A DNA stretch of 64,000 bases, taken from the NCBI GenBank assembly GCA_036362985.1, contig JAYGXS010000010.1, positions 5,105,382-5,169,381 of the forward strand. Reading direction: 5' to 3'. A program made the position numbers and the translations under genes. The stretch's first letter is position 1; each line of letters opens with the position of its first letter. Source of the stretch: Ligula intestinalis (Eukaryota > Platyhelminthes > Cestoda > Diphyllobothriidea > Diphyllobothriidae). Positions 45,201 through 55,724 of the stretch are shown here, piece after piece. The notes beneath the pieces were generated by a model. The model was not told the DNA's origin, did no database searches, and was given only the letters and a program-made list of their open reading frames with translations.

Positions 45201-47801
45201 ATGACATAAACCCCGATTTCACATTCCTTTTTGAAAACAAAGGAGGTATGAACCCCAGCGTTTATTTCAAATCAGCGTCACCTCTGACTAATGTTGGCGT
45301 CAGAAATAGTACCAGTAGTCGTAACCGTATCAGTGTCGGCCTCCTTGAGTAAGTGAAGGTAGGTAGTACAGTAGTGCCAGCGCAAAAGGCTACTGTCAAT
45401 TAAGACTAAGTGTGGCGGTGTTTCTGGCTTGCATTGGAGCCACTGGCCAACGCCGGGTCGCGTTTAGTGTTCTTAATTCCGGGCGAAGGTGAGGAGTGCG
45501 GTTGGCGCCAACTACGTCCGTTATCACCCTAACCTACCGCCTGAGACTGTCATCTTCTGTACCCACCTGTTAGTGCACTTGGTGGACTTAATCGAAATCG
45601 ATCGTCGCGTTAATCGTCGGGAGCGCGGGGGGAGGTCGTAGTTGATACGATAATTTCTCTCCAGTGCGTGTACCGGGGTCGTTATTTGTCGCAGATTAAA
45701 TCTATGTTGTCGGTTTGTTCGGCGTGTGACAATTACTCGGCTGTTCGGTTACCAGCATCTTCCCCACCCGGCAGCACAGCATATATGGTCGAACTGCATT
45801 TGGCTTGGCTACAACTGCAGTACGCGGTGGACTCTTTTTTTCGGTTGAGTGACAGTCGAAGGAGCCTGCCTGGCACATGTGCGTTCGTCTTTCTGCTGTT
45901 TGCCTGCACGCAGCGTGCAGCCGCGGTCACACCCTGCTACAAATAGTGACCAATGAGGGGTAGGAGTCATGCTTCTCCAAAGCCTGTGAGCGTTCATGTG
46001 ATGCCTGGTCAAGTCGTGGCACAGTCTGGCGGAGACTTATGCCACGTTAGCCACGGTTGGCTCCGGCAATTATGATCCGGTGTTGGCTGTTGAGCTGAAT
46101 AATTTGTGCAAATTAATTTGCACCAGTTGTGAAACTGTTATAACCCGACAGAAAAGCCGCTTCTAATGACAAGGGCTTTACTCAGGACAACAACGGAGAC
46201 AACGGATTCTTTTTAATGTTTGTTCACTACAGCGTATTTATAAGGCGCTGGTCCTTCTAGAACAATCCTGGCCTTTAGCCTGCGAGGGGATGAGGGTTAT
46301 TGCTTGCACACTGATTCGTAGCTGGTTCCCACGCTGCGGCCCTGGGAGACGTTTCTAGAGCATCTGCACTGCACGTGTGCGCGAGCAAGCGTCACATGTG
46401 TCTGAAACGATGGCATGCGCGGCCGGTTTTCGGAGATGACTCGACTGAGTGCGTCGCCGCTCGCGTCTCCGTAGCAGAAACATTCGGCGGTCTTGGTGGG
46501 ACTCGAACACGCAAGCGTTGAGTACAGCCAACGCTCTAGCCAACTGAACTATCGATGGCCCACCACAGCCGTGAATTTAATCCCATTTGGACCGATTTAC
46601 CCGCCCAGCCTACTGCAAATTAATGGAATCAACCTACATTGACATATAGGCAGGGGTGGGGAAGTTTTATGCTAATGTCTGTGATGATGAATCCGCGACG
46701 GATGTCGAAACATCAGGCGAATAAAAGTATCCTCCCAGCGATCGAGTCGTCTTCTTCTCTACTCAAGCTTTGTTTTATCGCACCGCTGCCAACGGGACCA
46801 GAAGCCGCGCGGCCTTTCTCTCTGCGGACCCTTTATGAGACAGCTGCTGTTTACGAAGCAGAAGGAGAACGAGGCAATAACTGCCATCTTTCCACCTTCT
46901 GTTACACAAAAACTTTAACCATCTTCTCTTCGCTTTAACCTTCAGCGCACTCAAGTGTTGAAAATTCAGTCTTTTTTTCCGGCGTGCAGTAAGTGTAAAT
47001 AGGCTCATGGAACTGGCATTTCAGAACTAGCGTAGTTAGTTATCGAACATAGATCTTGCGGAACATGGTAGTTTTGCGCACAGAAATTTTCGTGGCCGAA
47101 ATCTTTCACTTCTCCCACCTTCCTCCTCTAACATCTCAACGGGAATCCTTTGAACATGTTTGCTTCATGATCACGCCAGCCACGCACGCTGTTCATGTAT
47201 TTGTTTTGTCCATTTCTTTATACATAATTGGTATACTACTCTTGCTAAGTCAGTAGCCATATTTTATTACAGTTTCTAATCAACCAGCTTTTGGCTTGCA
47301 AGCATTTGCACGAGGTATTTTTTCCATTTCTCTTTTCTATTCATTCATTTCTAGCTCATTTCTCGGACGCTTTGTTGACATGTTACCATTTCGGCTCTCC
47401 CTTTAGCCAACAAGGCCGTGGGTGTAATGAAGGTGGGCCACTGTTTCACCATCGAACCCATGATCAACGAGGGTACCTGGCGTGACGAGCTGTGGCCAGA
47501 CAAGTGGACGGCGGTGACCGTCGATGGCCAGCGATCAGCGCAGTTTGAGCACACCATGATCATCGTGGGTGCCAACGCGAACACCCCAGCGATGGCTGAG
47601 GGCGGCCCACACCTGGATGTGGTGACGGCGCGTCGCATAGCTGGTGAGGATAAAATGGCCAACGTGAAGCTGCCACCGGCCGATGCGCTGCATTTTCACC
47701 GCTACGGCCGTCCACACTTTGTGGACCAGCTGCACGCCATGAAGAAGGACGTGTTTGCCCTGCTCTCCGCGGAAGAAGCGATTCATCCAAAGAAGGCGTA
47801 G
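36274..47801 (+). CDS. METAP1: Methionine aminopeptidase 1 (11 exons, complete)
   Basis: Cytosolic enzyme that removes the initiator Met co-translationally. Exons: 36274-36375, 36411-36462, 36498-36583, 36627-36681, 36713-36804, 37060-37143, 38216-38283, 38332-38402, 39734-39865, 44013-44156, 47407-47801. All introns are GT-AG and all phases join to 1281 nt (426 residues). The C6H2 zinc finger uses Cys5, Cys10, Cys18, Cys21, Cys32, Cys36, His44 and His48 ([16 protein letters not shown]). The metal ligands of the family are Asp205 (NIDIT), Asp216 (HGDVNET), His279 (CGHGVH), Glu312 (TIEPM) and Glu343 (AQFEHT). The active-site His pair is His188 (CHGIP) and His286. The Met at 36274 is chosen because it begins [12 protein letters not shown], directly at the finger. 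The protein is about 40 residues longer than the human enzyme because of C-terminal additions. Intron 9 holds an RTE fossil and intron 10 holds SINE-like repeats. Confidence 0.95.
41985..42360 (+). repeat. Dispersed repeat R, copy 2 (METAP1 intron 9)
   Basis: CTATTGTGTACACAGAAGAA, then CGGAGAATAGATGGAAGAAA and CTGACTTGGG match the R family (56415-56470; reversed 58680-58770). The 3' part with CACTTCGACGCGGGCTA matches reversed text near 58420-58440. Confidence 0.6.
42440..43520 (+). pseudogene. RTE-type RT fossil in METAP1 intron 9
   Basis: 5'-truncated RTE ORF2. 42470-42603 reads [19 protein letters not shown] then a stop. 42610-42750 carries [13 protein letters not shown] (YADD changed to CADD). 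42758-43387 is open for 209 codons with [52 protein letters not shown] and [18 protein letters not shown]. After a stop, [18 protein letters not shown] continues. The 3' end is GCCGTAACAAGTACAAGTAC. Sense to METAP1 but inactive. Confidence 0.88.
44725..44900 (-). repeat. tRNA-headed SINE-like element with hammerhead-like body, copy c
   Basis: On the minus strand, GAGTTCAAGGCTC (44828-44840) is a plausible B box; the A-box region near 44870 is weak. The body carries CTGATGA (44785-44791), stem GGTT-AACA-AGCT, GAAA (44767-44770), then TGG-CCATT-CCA and GTC at 44753-44755. The downstream CTTTGCCGGTAATACTATCT parallels 2300-2330. Part of the head and 5' flank is repeated at about 45490-45606. Confidence 0.6.
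45010..45330 (+). repeat. Dispersed repeat Y, copy 3 (METAP1 intron 10)
   Basis: GAGTAGCAGTATCCTAGTCC, GGAGGATAGATTTGAGAGGG, CGGAAACCAAGGCCAGCC, CTGAGGGCCTCAAATATGTA and ACCCCAGCGTTTATTTCAAA match the 35.2-kb copy in order and strand. It is flanked by two partial copies of the SINE-flank sequence (44850-44950 and 45490-45606). Confidence 0.65.
45490..45606 (-). repeat. Partial second copy of the SINE head and 5' flank
   Basis: CCCACCTGTTAGTGCACTTG and GTGGACTTAATCGAAATCGA repeat 44918-44958, and TTGGCGCCAACTACGTC repeats the head near 44865-44880. The hammerhead-like body is absent. Confidence 0.7.
46485..46625 (-). repeat. tRNA-derived SINE-like module
   Basis: The minus reading has A-box-like TAGTTCAGTTGGCTAGAGC and B-box-like GTGTTCGAGTCCCAC. 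A GCGTTG/CAACGC stem is in the anticodon-arm position. T-arm and acceptor pairing are poor, so it is not a working tRNA. Upstream, GGGTAAATCGGTCC and GGGATTAAATTC match the arm that precedes the tRNA-like block at 16.66 kb, so both are one family. Confidence 0.7.
46682..46770 (+). other. Hammerhead-like motif, second family, copy d
   Basis: GTGATGATGAATCC, then CGAC, GGATGTC and GAAACATC (46685-46721), followed by GGCGAATAAAAG. Homologous to 59514-59600. The arrangement TGATGA-stem-GAAAC..AATAAA resembles hammerhead motifs reported in Penelope-like elements. The conserved first C of CTGATGA is a G here. Confidence 0.4.
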
Positions 47802-48240
47802 TTCCTTACGTCGTTGCCCCTGCCCCAACCACCTGCCGGCCACCGGCCAATTTTTTTGGCGGGAGTGTTCCCCCTCCATAGACCTTTGACCACATTGTGT
47901 ACATTTTGCAGCTTTTTGTGTACTTATGTGTGTGTGTATGTCCGTTTGATGATTGTCCAGAGGCACGGCACTTTGATGAGGAGTCTGTGGATCAAGAAAG
48001 CGGATGGTGTGTTTTGTCTTGATCGGTGGGTATCTTCCTCTGCTTGCCCCCGTCTAGCTGCAGCCCAGTATTGTTCACACCGTCACGTGGAGGGGTGGGG
48101 GGGTGGGGGTGTAAAAGCTGCCTCGATTCCTGGTTGTCATGGGACCCTGATTTGGGGCGCACACAGGTGAGGCGCCCAAACTGTCTAGGTCCACTGCTCA
48201 CTGCCAAAGCCCATCGGTTCATCACAGTTCTCACCCCACT
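47802..48240 (+). other. METAP1 3' flank/UTR region
   Basis: No AATAAA signal is found close behind the stop, so the poly(A) site is unplaced. The frames seen here (48026-48259 plus; 47992-48234 minus) are low-complexity and not called. Confidence 0.4.
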
Positions 48241-48244
48241 AGAC

Positions 48245-48475
48245 GCTAGATGGCAGTGACAACTGGCGAACCCAGGGCTAGTTTAAACTGCGTCCCGTCG
48301 GACATGAATGAGAATGAGAGTGGTGGCAGTTGGTTGAATAGGAATGCGGAGCAGGTTCGCGTGTGACAATACCCGAGGGGTGTCGTGTCTGGTAACGCAA
48401 GCTGTGTCGGCCGAGGGTGGAGAGAAAAGGGGATATTTAAGTGATGCTTGGACAGCTGCTTTTTCTTTGAATGTA
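48245..48475. repeat. LTR-like dispersed repeat Z, copy 1
   Basis: GATGGCAGTGACAACTGGCG, GCGTCCCGTCGGACATGAAT, GGAGCAGGTTCG, GAGGGGTGTCGTGTCTGGTA and GGGGATATTTAAGTGATGCT recur in order at 52296-52520. The TATTTAAG phrase could be the TATA box of an LTR promoter; this is inference. Confidence 0.65.
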
Positions 48476-48499
48476 AGCTGAAACAAGGGAGTGCCTAAT

Positions 48500-50600
48500 A
48501 ATAAGAGCAGGCAAGTATTTTTAATTACAATTGACGATGCTGCTTACGTGATTTGGGTAGGCATGGGGTGCTTGTGTTCAACTCCTATAAGTTGGCCTTC
48601 GGTTACTGCACGCGTTACTGTTAAGTTTCTGGGGTTGTGGCTAGCTTGATAACTAGTGTAAGCGATCCGCTTAACATTTTAACTTTTGTTAGTTAAACTG
48701 TTCGCGACGTCATGCGGCATTTCGAATTGAACGCTGATTCGTAAACTGAATTGGCGTGTTTAAGCGAGCCACCTCTTAGTTACTATTTTACCTCTAAAGT
48801 TCCCTTCTTGTGATTTCCCACTAATCATAAAACTAAAAATTTACATTATTTCTGCACCACTAGACGTTTTGCCTGGTGGATTGCAAAGTGGTTGTTTACA
48901 GTAGATCCTTGCCAAATCTCTAATTGACTGTAGTCGGAAAATTGTCGTGCATGACAATTTGTCGAATACTGTTGTTTAGAATCTGTAAGGCTCGCGTCGT
49001 TATTTAATTAACTTTGAAGTCCAAAGTTGGAATTCCGCACACTGTCAGTAAATTACTTTGCTTTGAAATGTAGCACCTAAGTCGTGTTAGTACCCCGATA
49101 AATACAATCATCAGGCCAAAATCCCAAGGATTACAGTACTCGTTAAGGACCGTGTAACTTGACTTTGTGCTTTACCGCATATTTGCTAACACTGTGATTC
49201 ATTGAGTTGATTGCATTCAGCGAGAGCCCTTTAGTTATGAAAATTACCGTTTTAGTTAGGTTTATTAAGAGAAATTGCCATTAATTTTGGGGAAATTGGG
49301 AGTAGACTCACACCGAAGGAAGTTCCTATGCTATTAAGAAATACACAACCAAGCTGCTAATTATCTTGCATTATATTATGGATAAATCACAAAATAAATA
49401 ACATAGGCATATACGATATCCCTTCCAGAACTGGAAAATTTTGCCCGAAGTTACTCCAATAGAAGAGAAACAAAGTTTAAGGAATGGCATTTTTTGAAGA
49501 AACAAGGCAGATTTATATTTTAAAAATTTAGTTAAGCTGGCCTGTGAAATGCTGTCACACAAAATGCAGTAACAAAACATTTCATCGCATTTTACCTAAA
49601 CCTTAGAGTTTTAGCTAAGTGTCCGCATATGTTATCGCTGTGGTAATGCAAAGAAGGCCTTGTTGAATGTAAGTCATGGGGAAATATACTTTTTTTGTAA
49701 ACTATTCGTTCCGCTTATGCGTTATTTAGAAACGGAACTGGCAGAAGAATAAAAAAATATTTCTAAAAACTTCTATATCTGTAGCCTTTTTGGATTTGCA
49801 AACTTATGACGGATCTTGGAATTAATCCACTTATGTGAAAAATAATCCATTATAAAGAGAAAAGTAAATTCTTTACTCATCGGGTCATTTAAATAAATTG
49901 TCAAAGGCTTCCAATTTCATTGTGACATTACCTTGAAAAGCGTTAATATACACAGCAATTCGTCAACTGAATATCTAATTAAAACACTTTAATGAGGTAA
50001 CTTATCAGAGAAAGTCTTTGTATTAATCTTAGGAGTATCAATATCCCAGTTACCTTGCAGACTTTCTGCATACTCGACCATCCGGTTTGCTGTTTTGAGG
50101 CATTTGTAAATATGATACACATGGCAATCTTCAAAAAAACTAATACCAACAAACTCTTGTGGTAAATGCTCTTCATGTATATTTATGTATGCATATGCAT
50201 TATTTTAAGGGTTTTGATGCATCGTCGAACAGAAGCGCAATTTATCAGTTTATAAATGAAGACACTGAAAAGGTAGAAAATGATGCCGGACTCTATTCGA
50301 CGATATTCAATCAATAGCTATCCACTGATGGTAATCTGCGAAACAATTGACTTAAGAAAAGTTCATTTGATAGAAAAAAGTGGTTGCCCAAATTTTTAAG
50401 GTAATCAAAATACTAAAAATTATTGTTCTTAATTACAGCTATTATTTACGTCTCGGGAACTTGGGGATCATCAGGAAAACTTTATTTTTTTACCAAACAC
50501 TGAGTACGTTATACATTTCTTTTAAGTTTCAAATACGCCCAATAGTGTTCAATATTATTTTTTAAGTTTTCGGAAATGTATTTGAGAATTGTTCATACTT
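48500..50600. other. AT-rich stretch, nothing recognised
   Basis: No motif-bearing frame on either strand. Frames up to 69 codons are chance. No repeat shared with the rest of the window was noticed. Confidence 0.6.
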
Positions 50601-50619
50601 TTACAAAGTTATGAAAGTT

Positions 50620-50830
50620 GCACGGTTTTTAGCAAATACTGTAGGTAGAAGGCACCTGCAAGAGGGGTTTATTGTATACACAATTCCCAGTTGCTGTCTT
50701 AGCTGGCTGGCTGTAGTCCATGTTGGATCGGGGTCCCGCCGGGTTGGCACCAATCCCGGCGGCGAGGAGGGGAAGTCGGAGCAGCGTGGTCGGGAGGGGC
50801 TGCTGTTGTAACGGATGCCCAGGCATTCGG
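50620..50830 (-). pseudogene. Orphan 5' end of the 2A-bearing CR1/Jockey element, copy 2
   Basis: The minus frame reads QQPLPTTLLRLPLLAAGIGA and then NPAGP, matching TEQPLPATLLRLLLLAAGIE and ANPGP at 3450-3526 with an inserted Ala and Glu changed to Gly. The rest of the element is absent: homology stops just after the 2A-like block and is replaced by unrelated DNA containing a repeat R-like TTTATTGTATACAC phrase. Confidence 0.75.
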
Positions 50831-52107
50831 CTTTATACCTCTATCTCGTTTCTGATGGTTGTAACTGGTGCGTGCGATACTCGCATCACTTCCCGTCTCC
50901 GGGTCGTTAATCGCTACGATTTTGGTTCACGCAATTTAACCACCTCCCCCCACCCTCCTCTTTTCTCAACTAATTTCCATATTTCGTTTTTTGCCTCGTC
51001 TTTGTGCACATGACTGCATTTTGTCTTACCGTTGTAGTGTTAGCATGAAAAACCGTATTTTATGGACTTCTTCTCCAAAGGAAGTCTGGGTTGATTGACG
51101 GGGTTTTGGGAATGGGGAAAAAGAATAGGCAGAGAAGGAATTTTTTAGAAGTTTAGAGTAAATAAAATGTAGTCGAAGTTGCTTCCCGCGGCCACTGGGA
51201 GCAGGTTCGTCCGCATGAAAATCAAAGGTGTGCGAGGCGCTTCGCGCTGCGGACCATACTAATCTAACCCCCAAACGGTAAGATGGACCTCAGTTAAGTT
51301 GAAGTAGATGACCTAATCACAATTTACTTTTTTGGGGAAATTTAAGAAGCCTGCAATTTGATAATCGGGTTTTTCCGCAATAAGTTAAACGATAATACAC
51401 ATTAGGAAAAGCTACAGATATAAATCAACAACACTTCCAAGTACTGAAAGATAGAAATGCATTTAGAATTTATTAAAATATATTCCACTGCGTGTCCTAA
51501 TCCCCCCATAAAACCCTATGACCACCGTTTTCGTAGGTAGTAGCTATTAATGAGTGGGGCTACATAAGCTACTGTTGTCAAGTAGGGTTTTGAATACTGA
51601 CCATCGTCCAGCCTTAATCTCTGGATATTTATGTCACGTTAGGTGGCGTGCTTAAAAACGACCATCCTTCTGGCCACTTTCGATGAATTAATTTAATCCG
51701 TCCCAGCACCGAGGTTGTCATGTGAAGCTGCATTCCTCTATCAATGCCAGTTATGTCCCCCGGTTACGTGTTAGGAAGAGAAGAGCAGGTAGTACTTCGC
51801 TGTCACAAGTTCTGCTTGTACATCAGCTCTGTTTCCTGTGTGTCCGTCAGCAGCCTCTCCTCTTTCGTCGGTAGCGCGTCTCGGCCAACAGCAGGTCTCG
51901 TGTCACTACCAGCATAATCTCGGGTCGTCGCAGCGTGTCTCGGTAACAGAGTTCCGTGTCTCCCTGCAGCAGAATGCCCTTCTGCTCGCAGCCTTGCTAT
52001 TTAATGGCCAGTAGTCATTGTTTCCTATTGGTCCTCCGCGAGTGGCCTCTACAGGCAGCCGTCGTACTTCAGCCATCGTGTCCTAGGTGTGACGTTTGGC
52101 GCGCGCA
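50831..52107. other. No gene recognised
   Basis: Short frames only. No motif or shared repeat was noticed in this stretch. Confidence 0.5.
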
Positions 52108-52293
52108 CTTCGCCCCCGGTGGCAAGGAGGGGAAGTCGGAGCAGCATGTTCGGGAGGGGCTGCTCCGTCGTCAAAAACACAAATAGAGAAGAGGGGAGAT
52201 AGATCCACCGTAGGGAGGTTTGGTGTATCAGACCTTGGCCGCCTTGAGGGCGGGTGGGAACGCGGTCGAAGTCGCGTCTGCTGTGGTTCCCAC
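52108..52293 (-). repeat. Orphan 5' end of the 2A-bearing CR1/Jockey element, copy 3
   Basis: The minus reading begins GTGGGAACCACAGCAGACGC, identical to 3327 onward, and continues through GCGGCCAAGGTCTG and GTGTTTTTGACGACGGAGCA to LPNMLLRLPLLATGG, ending right where the 2A peptide would be. It supports the 5' boundary of the element. It directly abuts repeat Z copy 2. Confidence 0.8.
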
Positions 52294-52295
52294 CT

Positions 52296-52520
52296 TAGAT
52301 GACAGTGACCACTGGCGAAGCCAGCTCTCGTTTGGGCTGCGTCCCGTCAGACCTGAATGAGTACGGAACAGTAGTGGCAGCTGCCTAAGTAGGATTGTGG
52401 AGCAGGTTCAAGTGTTCTGCTGTTTGTACGAGGGGTGTCGTGTCTGGTGGCGTAAGCTTTGTACGCCGACGGCGGGGAAACATGGGCTATTTAAGCGGTG
52501 CTTAGGCAGCTGCGACTACC
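52296..52520. repeat. LTR-like dispersed repeat Z, copy 2
   Basis: It matches 48248-48470 in the same orientation, about 75-80% by eye, including GAGGGGTGTCGTGTCTGGTG and GGGCTATTTAAGCGGTGCTT. No coding sequence follows. Confidence 0.65.
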
Positions 52521-53335
52521 TCGGCACACCTGTTGGTCTGAGTGAAAGTAGGGCAAGTATCGGATCAGTTTAGCGCGTCTGAAAGCACTCAGTGCGATAG
52601 TGGATCACCTTGGAGCGACCGGCCGGTATAATAAAGCCGGATGAAGCAATGCTGGCATCGCTAACAGAACTACCGTCAGGAAGCAACAATAAAGGCGCAG
52701 TTAAATGATGTCCTAAACAGGACACGAAAACGGAAATGCTCCACCACCCTTCGCAGAAACCCAGGAAGGGTAGATATGCCGACGTACTAACCGCAGTATT
52801 AGCTGCAACCTATAGGTAAATGGTAGTCATAATCCTGTGGTTAACATCTAACGTACCTTTGCGCTAACCTTAACAACAACAAAGGTCACCTCATTCACTC
52901 AAAGGTTGTGGGCCGTTCTTGTTATCCTGTCCTATTTAGGTGACCAGAAAGTCATCCTTGCGAAACAACGCTTGATACTTTTTTCGCAGAATACCTTCAA
53001 ACATGAATTTCAGTCCACCATATCTACAGAAGTCAATTTAGTTAAAATTTAACGTATGCAGTAGAATTCATTGTATCCAAAAAATTTCGTTACGGCTTCT
53101 TAGCTGCTCTAACGTAGCGTCTTCCATCCGATCATTTCTTGTCGTGGACTATGCTCCCTGTTGTTTTGCATTGATAAGATGCATAAATTTAAACTGCTGT
53201 GTGAATCCAAAAATTATTTATGTTATGCAAAAACGGGCTGACGAAGGTGTTGGAAGCCAATAAATCCTGCTAAACATTGATACTCTTTCTCGCTAGTCGG
53301 CATTGAATGAGGTAGCAAAACTGATTATTGTCTAG
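52521..53335. other. No gene recognised
   Basis: No motif-bearing frame. CTGACGAAGGTGTTGGAAGC at about 53229 recalls the hammerhead-like family but lacks the GAAAC half. Confidence 0.5.
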
Positions 53336-53336
53336 C

Positions 53337-53905
53337 ACAGGGGTCGGAAACCTTGTTAACATAAATAGCCAAAAAAGCATATATTTGGGAATATATTTCA
53401 GTAAGGGCCATATGGCATATTTTAAGGTGAAATTCAATTAAATGCGAATAAAATAAGCCACTGAATTTAATCTTTTAAAAAATTGTTCTTATAATGCTCA
53501 TTGTTAATGCGACTTCTGGTGCTGCATGGATTCGCTGGTGGCCTTATAGATTTGTTGGTATTTAGTGAGGTTAAGCTTCATGCATGCATTGAGGCTTTTC
53601 TCCGTTAGACGTGATCTTAGGGTGGACTGATCCATTTCAGATGTGAGAATGACTGCTCACATGCATACATAGATCCAAACAGGGTCAATACAGCAGTACT
53701 CACACGCTGCAGTGCTAGCTATGTGACCGGAAGCATGTTCCAAGTTTTGATTATCAGGTGAACTTCGGGTTAAAGTTTTTTTAAAATTTCTGTCCACATG
53801 TGCTTGCTTGCAAACTCCGCTTTATGTCGTTCAATTCTTTCCGAATCTTCACGTAATGATTTGAACTTACCCACCCACATGTCTGAGGCCTTCAGGTCAG
53901 CAAGA
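53337..53905 (-). mobile_element. hAT-type DNA transposon fossil (one end and transposase C-terminus)
   Basis: ACAGGGGTCGGAAACC at 53338 resembles the terminal inverted repeat of hAT elements, and GGGCCATATGGC lies shortly inside it. The other end was lost when a CR1 element joined at about 53902. The minus strand between them encodes a broken hAT transposase C-terminus. Confidence 0.7.
53504..53900 (-). pseudogene. hAT transposase C-terminal fossil
   Basis: The minus reading gives DLADLKASDMWVGKFKSL, then after stops LTLFGSMYACEQSFSHLKW. Following one frameshift it reads LRSRLTEKSLNACMKLNL and TSESMQHQKSH and ends at the natural stop (53504-53506). The F-G-S-x-Y-x-C-E-Q-x-F-S phrase and the R-x-R-L-T-x-x-x-L block are the hAT dimerisation-region signature. 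The catalytic N-terminal part is missing. Inactive. Confidence 0.8.
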
Positions 53906-55139
53906 TCATGGAGCGAATTATAAAAATAGAGTTGATGCAATTCTTAGAGTGTCATCGACTTCTTTCTGATAGACAGCACGGATTCTGTAGAGGACGGTCT
54001 TGCTTGACAAATCTGCTCTTCTGTCTAGAGCAATGGACCAGAGCACTCAGTCAAGGAAACGCGTGCACGCAGTCTTCATAGATTTCAAGAAGGCATTTGA
54101 CACTTTGCCGCATCAACGTCTCCTATACAAGCTTACACGTATAGGGGTAACAGGCAACCTTTTGCGATGGATCGAACACTTTCTGACTGGTCGAACTCAG
54201 AGCGTATGTCTTGGTGACCAGCGATCGGTGGAGGTGGCGGTTGATAGTGGGGTCACCCAGGGTTCGGTTCGGGGCCCTATCCTCTTCCTTATATATGTAT
54301 ATCGACGACTGCATAAGCGGATTAGACTGCGAAACTGCAATGTTCGCCGACGATTTAAAACTCTGGAAGGTCATTCGTAGCGAAGACGACGAAGCAAATC
54401 TGCAGGCAGATTTGCACCGACTCGAGCAATGGTCAAATGAGTGGCTCCTGCCATTGCATGTCGCCAAATGCAACATAATGCGTTTCAGTAGTACTAACAC
54501 TTCGTATCGGAGGGTTTACAACCTAAATAACACACCACTGCCAGAAGTAGAGGCCCAGGAGGAGCTGGGGGTGTGGTTCGCTCCCTCACTTAAGCCATCA
54601 CTCCACTGCCTGAAGGTGGCCAAATCCGCAATGTCGAGCTTGTGTCAAATCAAGCGTGCGTTTGCTTAATTTGATGAAGTTGCCTTTGGCAAGGTATTCG
54701 GCACGTTTGCGCGACCCCAACTGTAATTTGTAATCCAAGCCTGAAAACCTTGAACAGTCAAAGACGAAAAACCCTTGAAAGTGTACAACGACGGGCAACT
54801 AAGGTAATGCAAGGCCAAGCGTACCTTCCTTATGAGACACGACTGACCAATCTTGATTTATTTCCTCCGAATTACAGACAGCTGCGCGGTGACCTAATAT
54901 AGGCATTCCGCATGCTAAGGGGTCAGAATTGCTGCCGAGCATCCAACGATTATTTTGAGTTGGCCACTACTACTAGATTGCGCGGACACCCTCTCAAACT
55001 ACGTGTGATTGGGACAAGATTGAAAACACGAAAATTCTTCTTCTCTAAGAGGGTAATCCAAGCATGGAATGCTCTGTCCGCATACATTGTCATGTCCCCA
55101 TCTGTGGACACGTTTAAGATGCAGTTGGACAAGCATTAA
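53902..55139 (+). pseudogene. CR1 reverse transcriptase with several frameshifts
   Basis: SDRQHGFCRGRSCLTNLL (about 53970), AVFIDFKKAFDTLPHQRLL (catalytic Asp, frame 54000-54380), VDSGVTQGSVRGPILFLIY, then a shift near 54290 into YIDDCISGLDCETAMFADDL (FADD in place of YADD), EVEAQEELGVWFAPSLKPSL, and a further shift to RLRGHPLKLRVIGTRLKTR and VIQAWNALSAYIV (54912-55139). All blocks are in the right order, so this is one decayed ORF2. Confidence 0.85.
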
Positions 55140-55720
55140 AAAAGGCGTTCTATGTAATGACGCTAGACTAATTACTTTACTGCCAGTCAGCAAGTAAGAT
55201 TTGCCACTTGACCTCTCTCTCACAGAAATCACCTAAAACATACTGCTCGCTACTTTTCAGTAATATGTTTGTTTAGAATAAATTTGAGGATCATGGTGGC
55301 TATCGTCTCTCGTCATCTGTTCGGCAGACCCGGAAACCAGCGAGGACGTATGATGGGCGCATCTGCGAACCTCGGTGATGTTCTTGTGACCACCGCAATC
55401 TTCTCCTCGTGCGACCATTAGGATATTGAACACCCGCGAGATGGCCTCCTCCTGACAGGATTCAAACACTTTCAGCAGCAGAACATTCGATTTACATATT
55501 CCCTTCGCCTTGACCCCGATCAGCGACAGTTTTTCGCCTTAAAATCCCACAAGTGGCATCAAAACTAGAGTTATGAACAATACCTAAGGAGTTTTTACTA
55601 TCTGCCCTTCTAACGCAGTTCCAGTACTGGCAACGCCACATGTTTTGCATCATAGCTTTGTACAAAGAGGGAGTTCAAAGGTATTTACCTATATTTCCCT
55701 AATAAAACTGAACTGAACTG
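53902..55720 (+). mobile_element. CR1-type retrotransposon family C, 5'-truncated
   Basis: It starts inside RT with KIMERIIKIELMQFLECHRL and runs through the C-terminus to about 55140, then a 3' region ending near the ACTGAACTGAACTGA tail at about 55708-55722. 5' truncation at the junction with the hAT fossil fits target-primed reverse transcription. Fragments of the same family lie on the minus strand at 22640-22960 and 23050-23410. Confidence 0.8.
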
Positions 55721-55724
55721 ATAT

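Noticed and set aside
46485..46560. Functional tRNA gene
   Set aside because: Box A and B are present but T-arm and acceptor stem do not pair.
47535..47966. 143-codon minus frame over the last METAP1 exon
   Set aside because: Shadow frame of a GC-rich coding exon.
53229..53262. CTGACGAAGGTG...AAGCCAATAAA resembling the SINE body
   Set aside because: The GAAAC half is missing; kept only as a possible weak relic.
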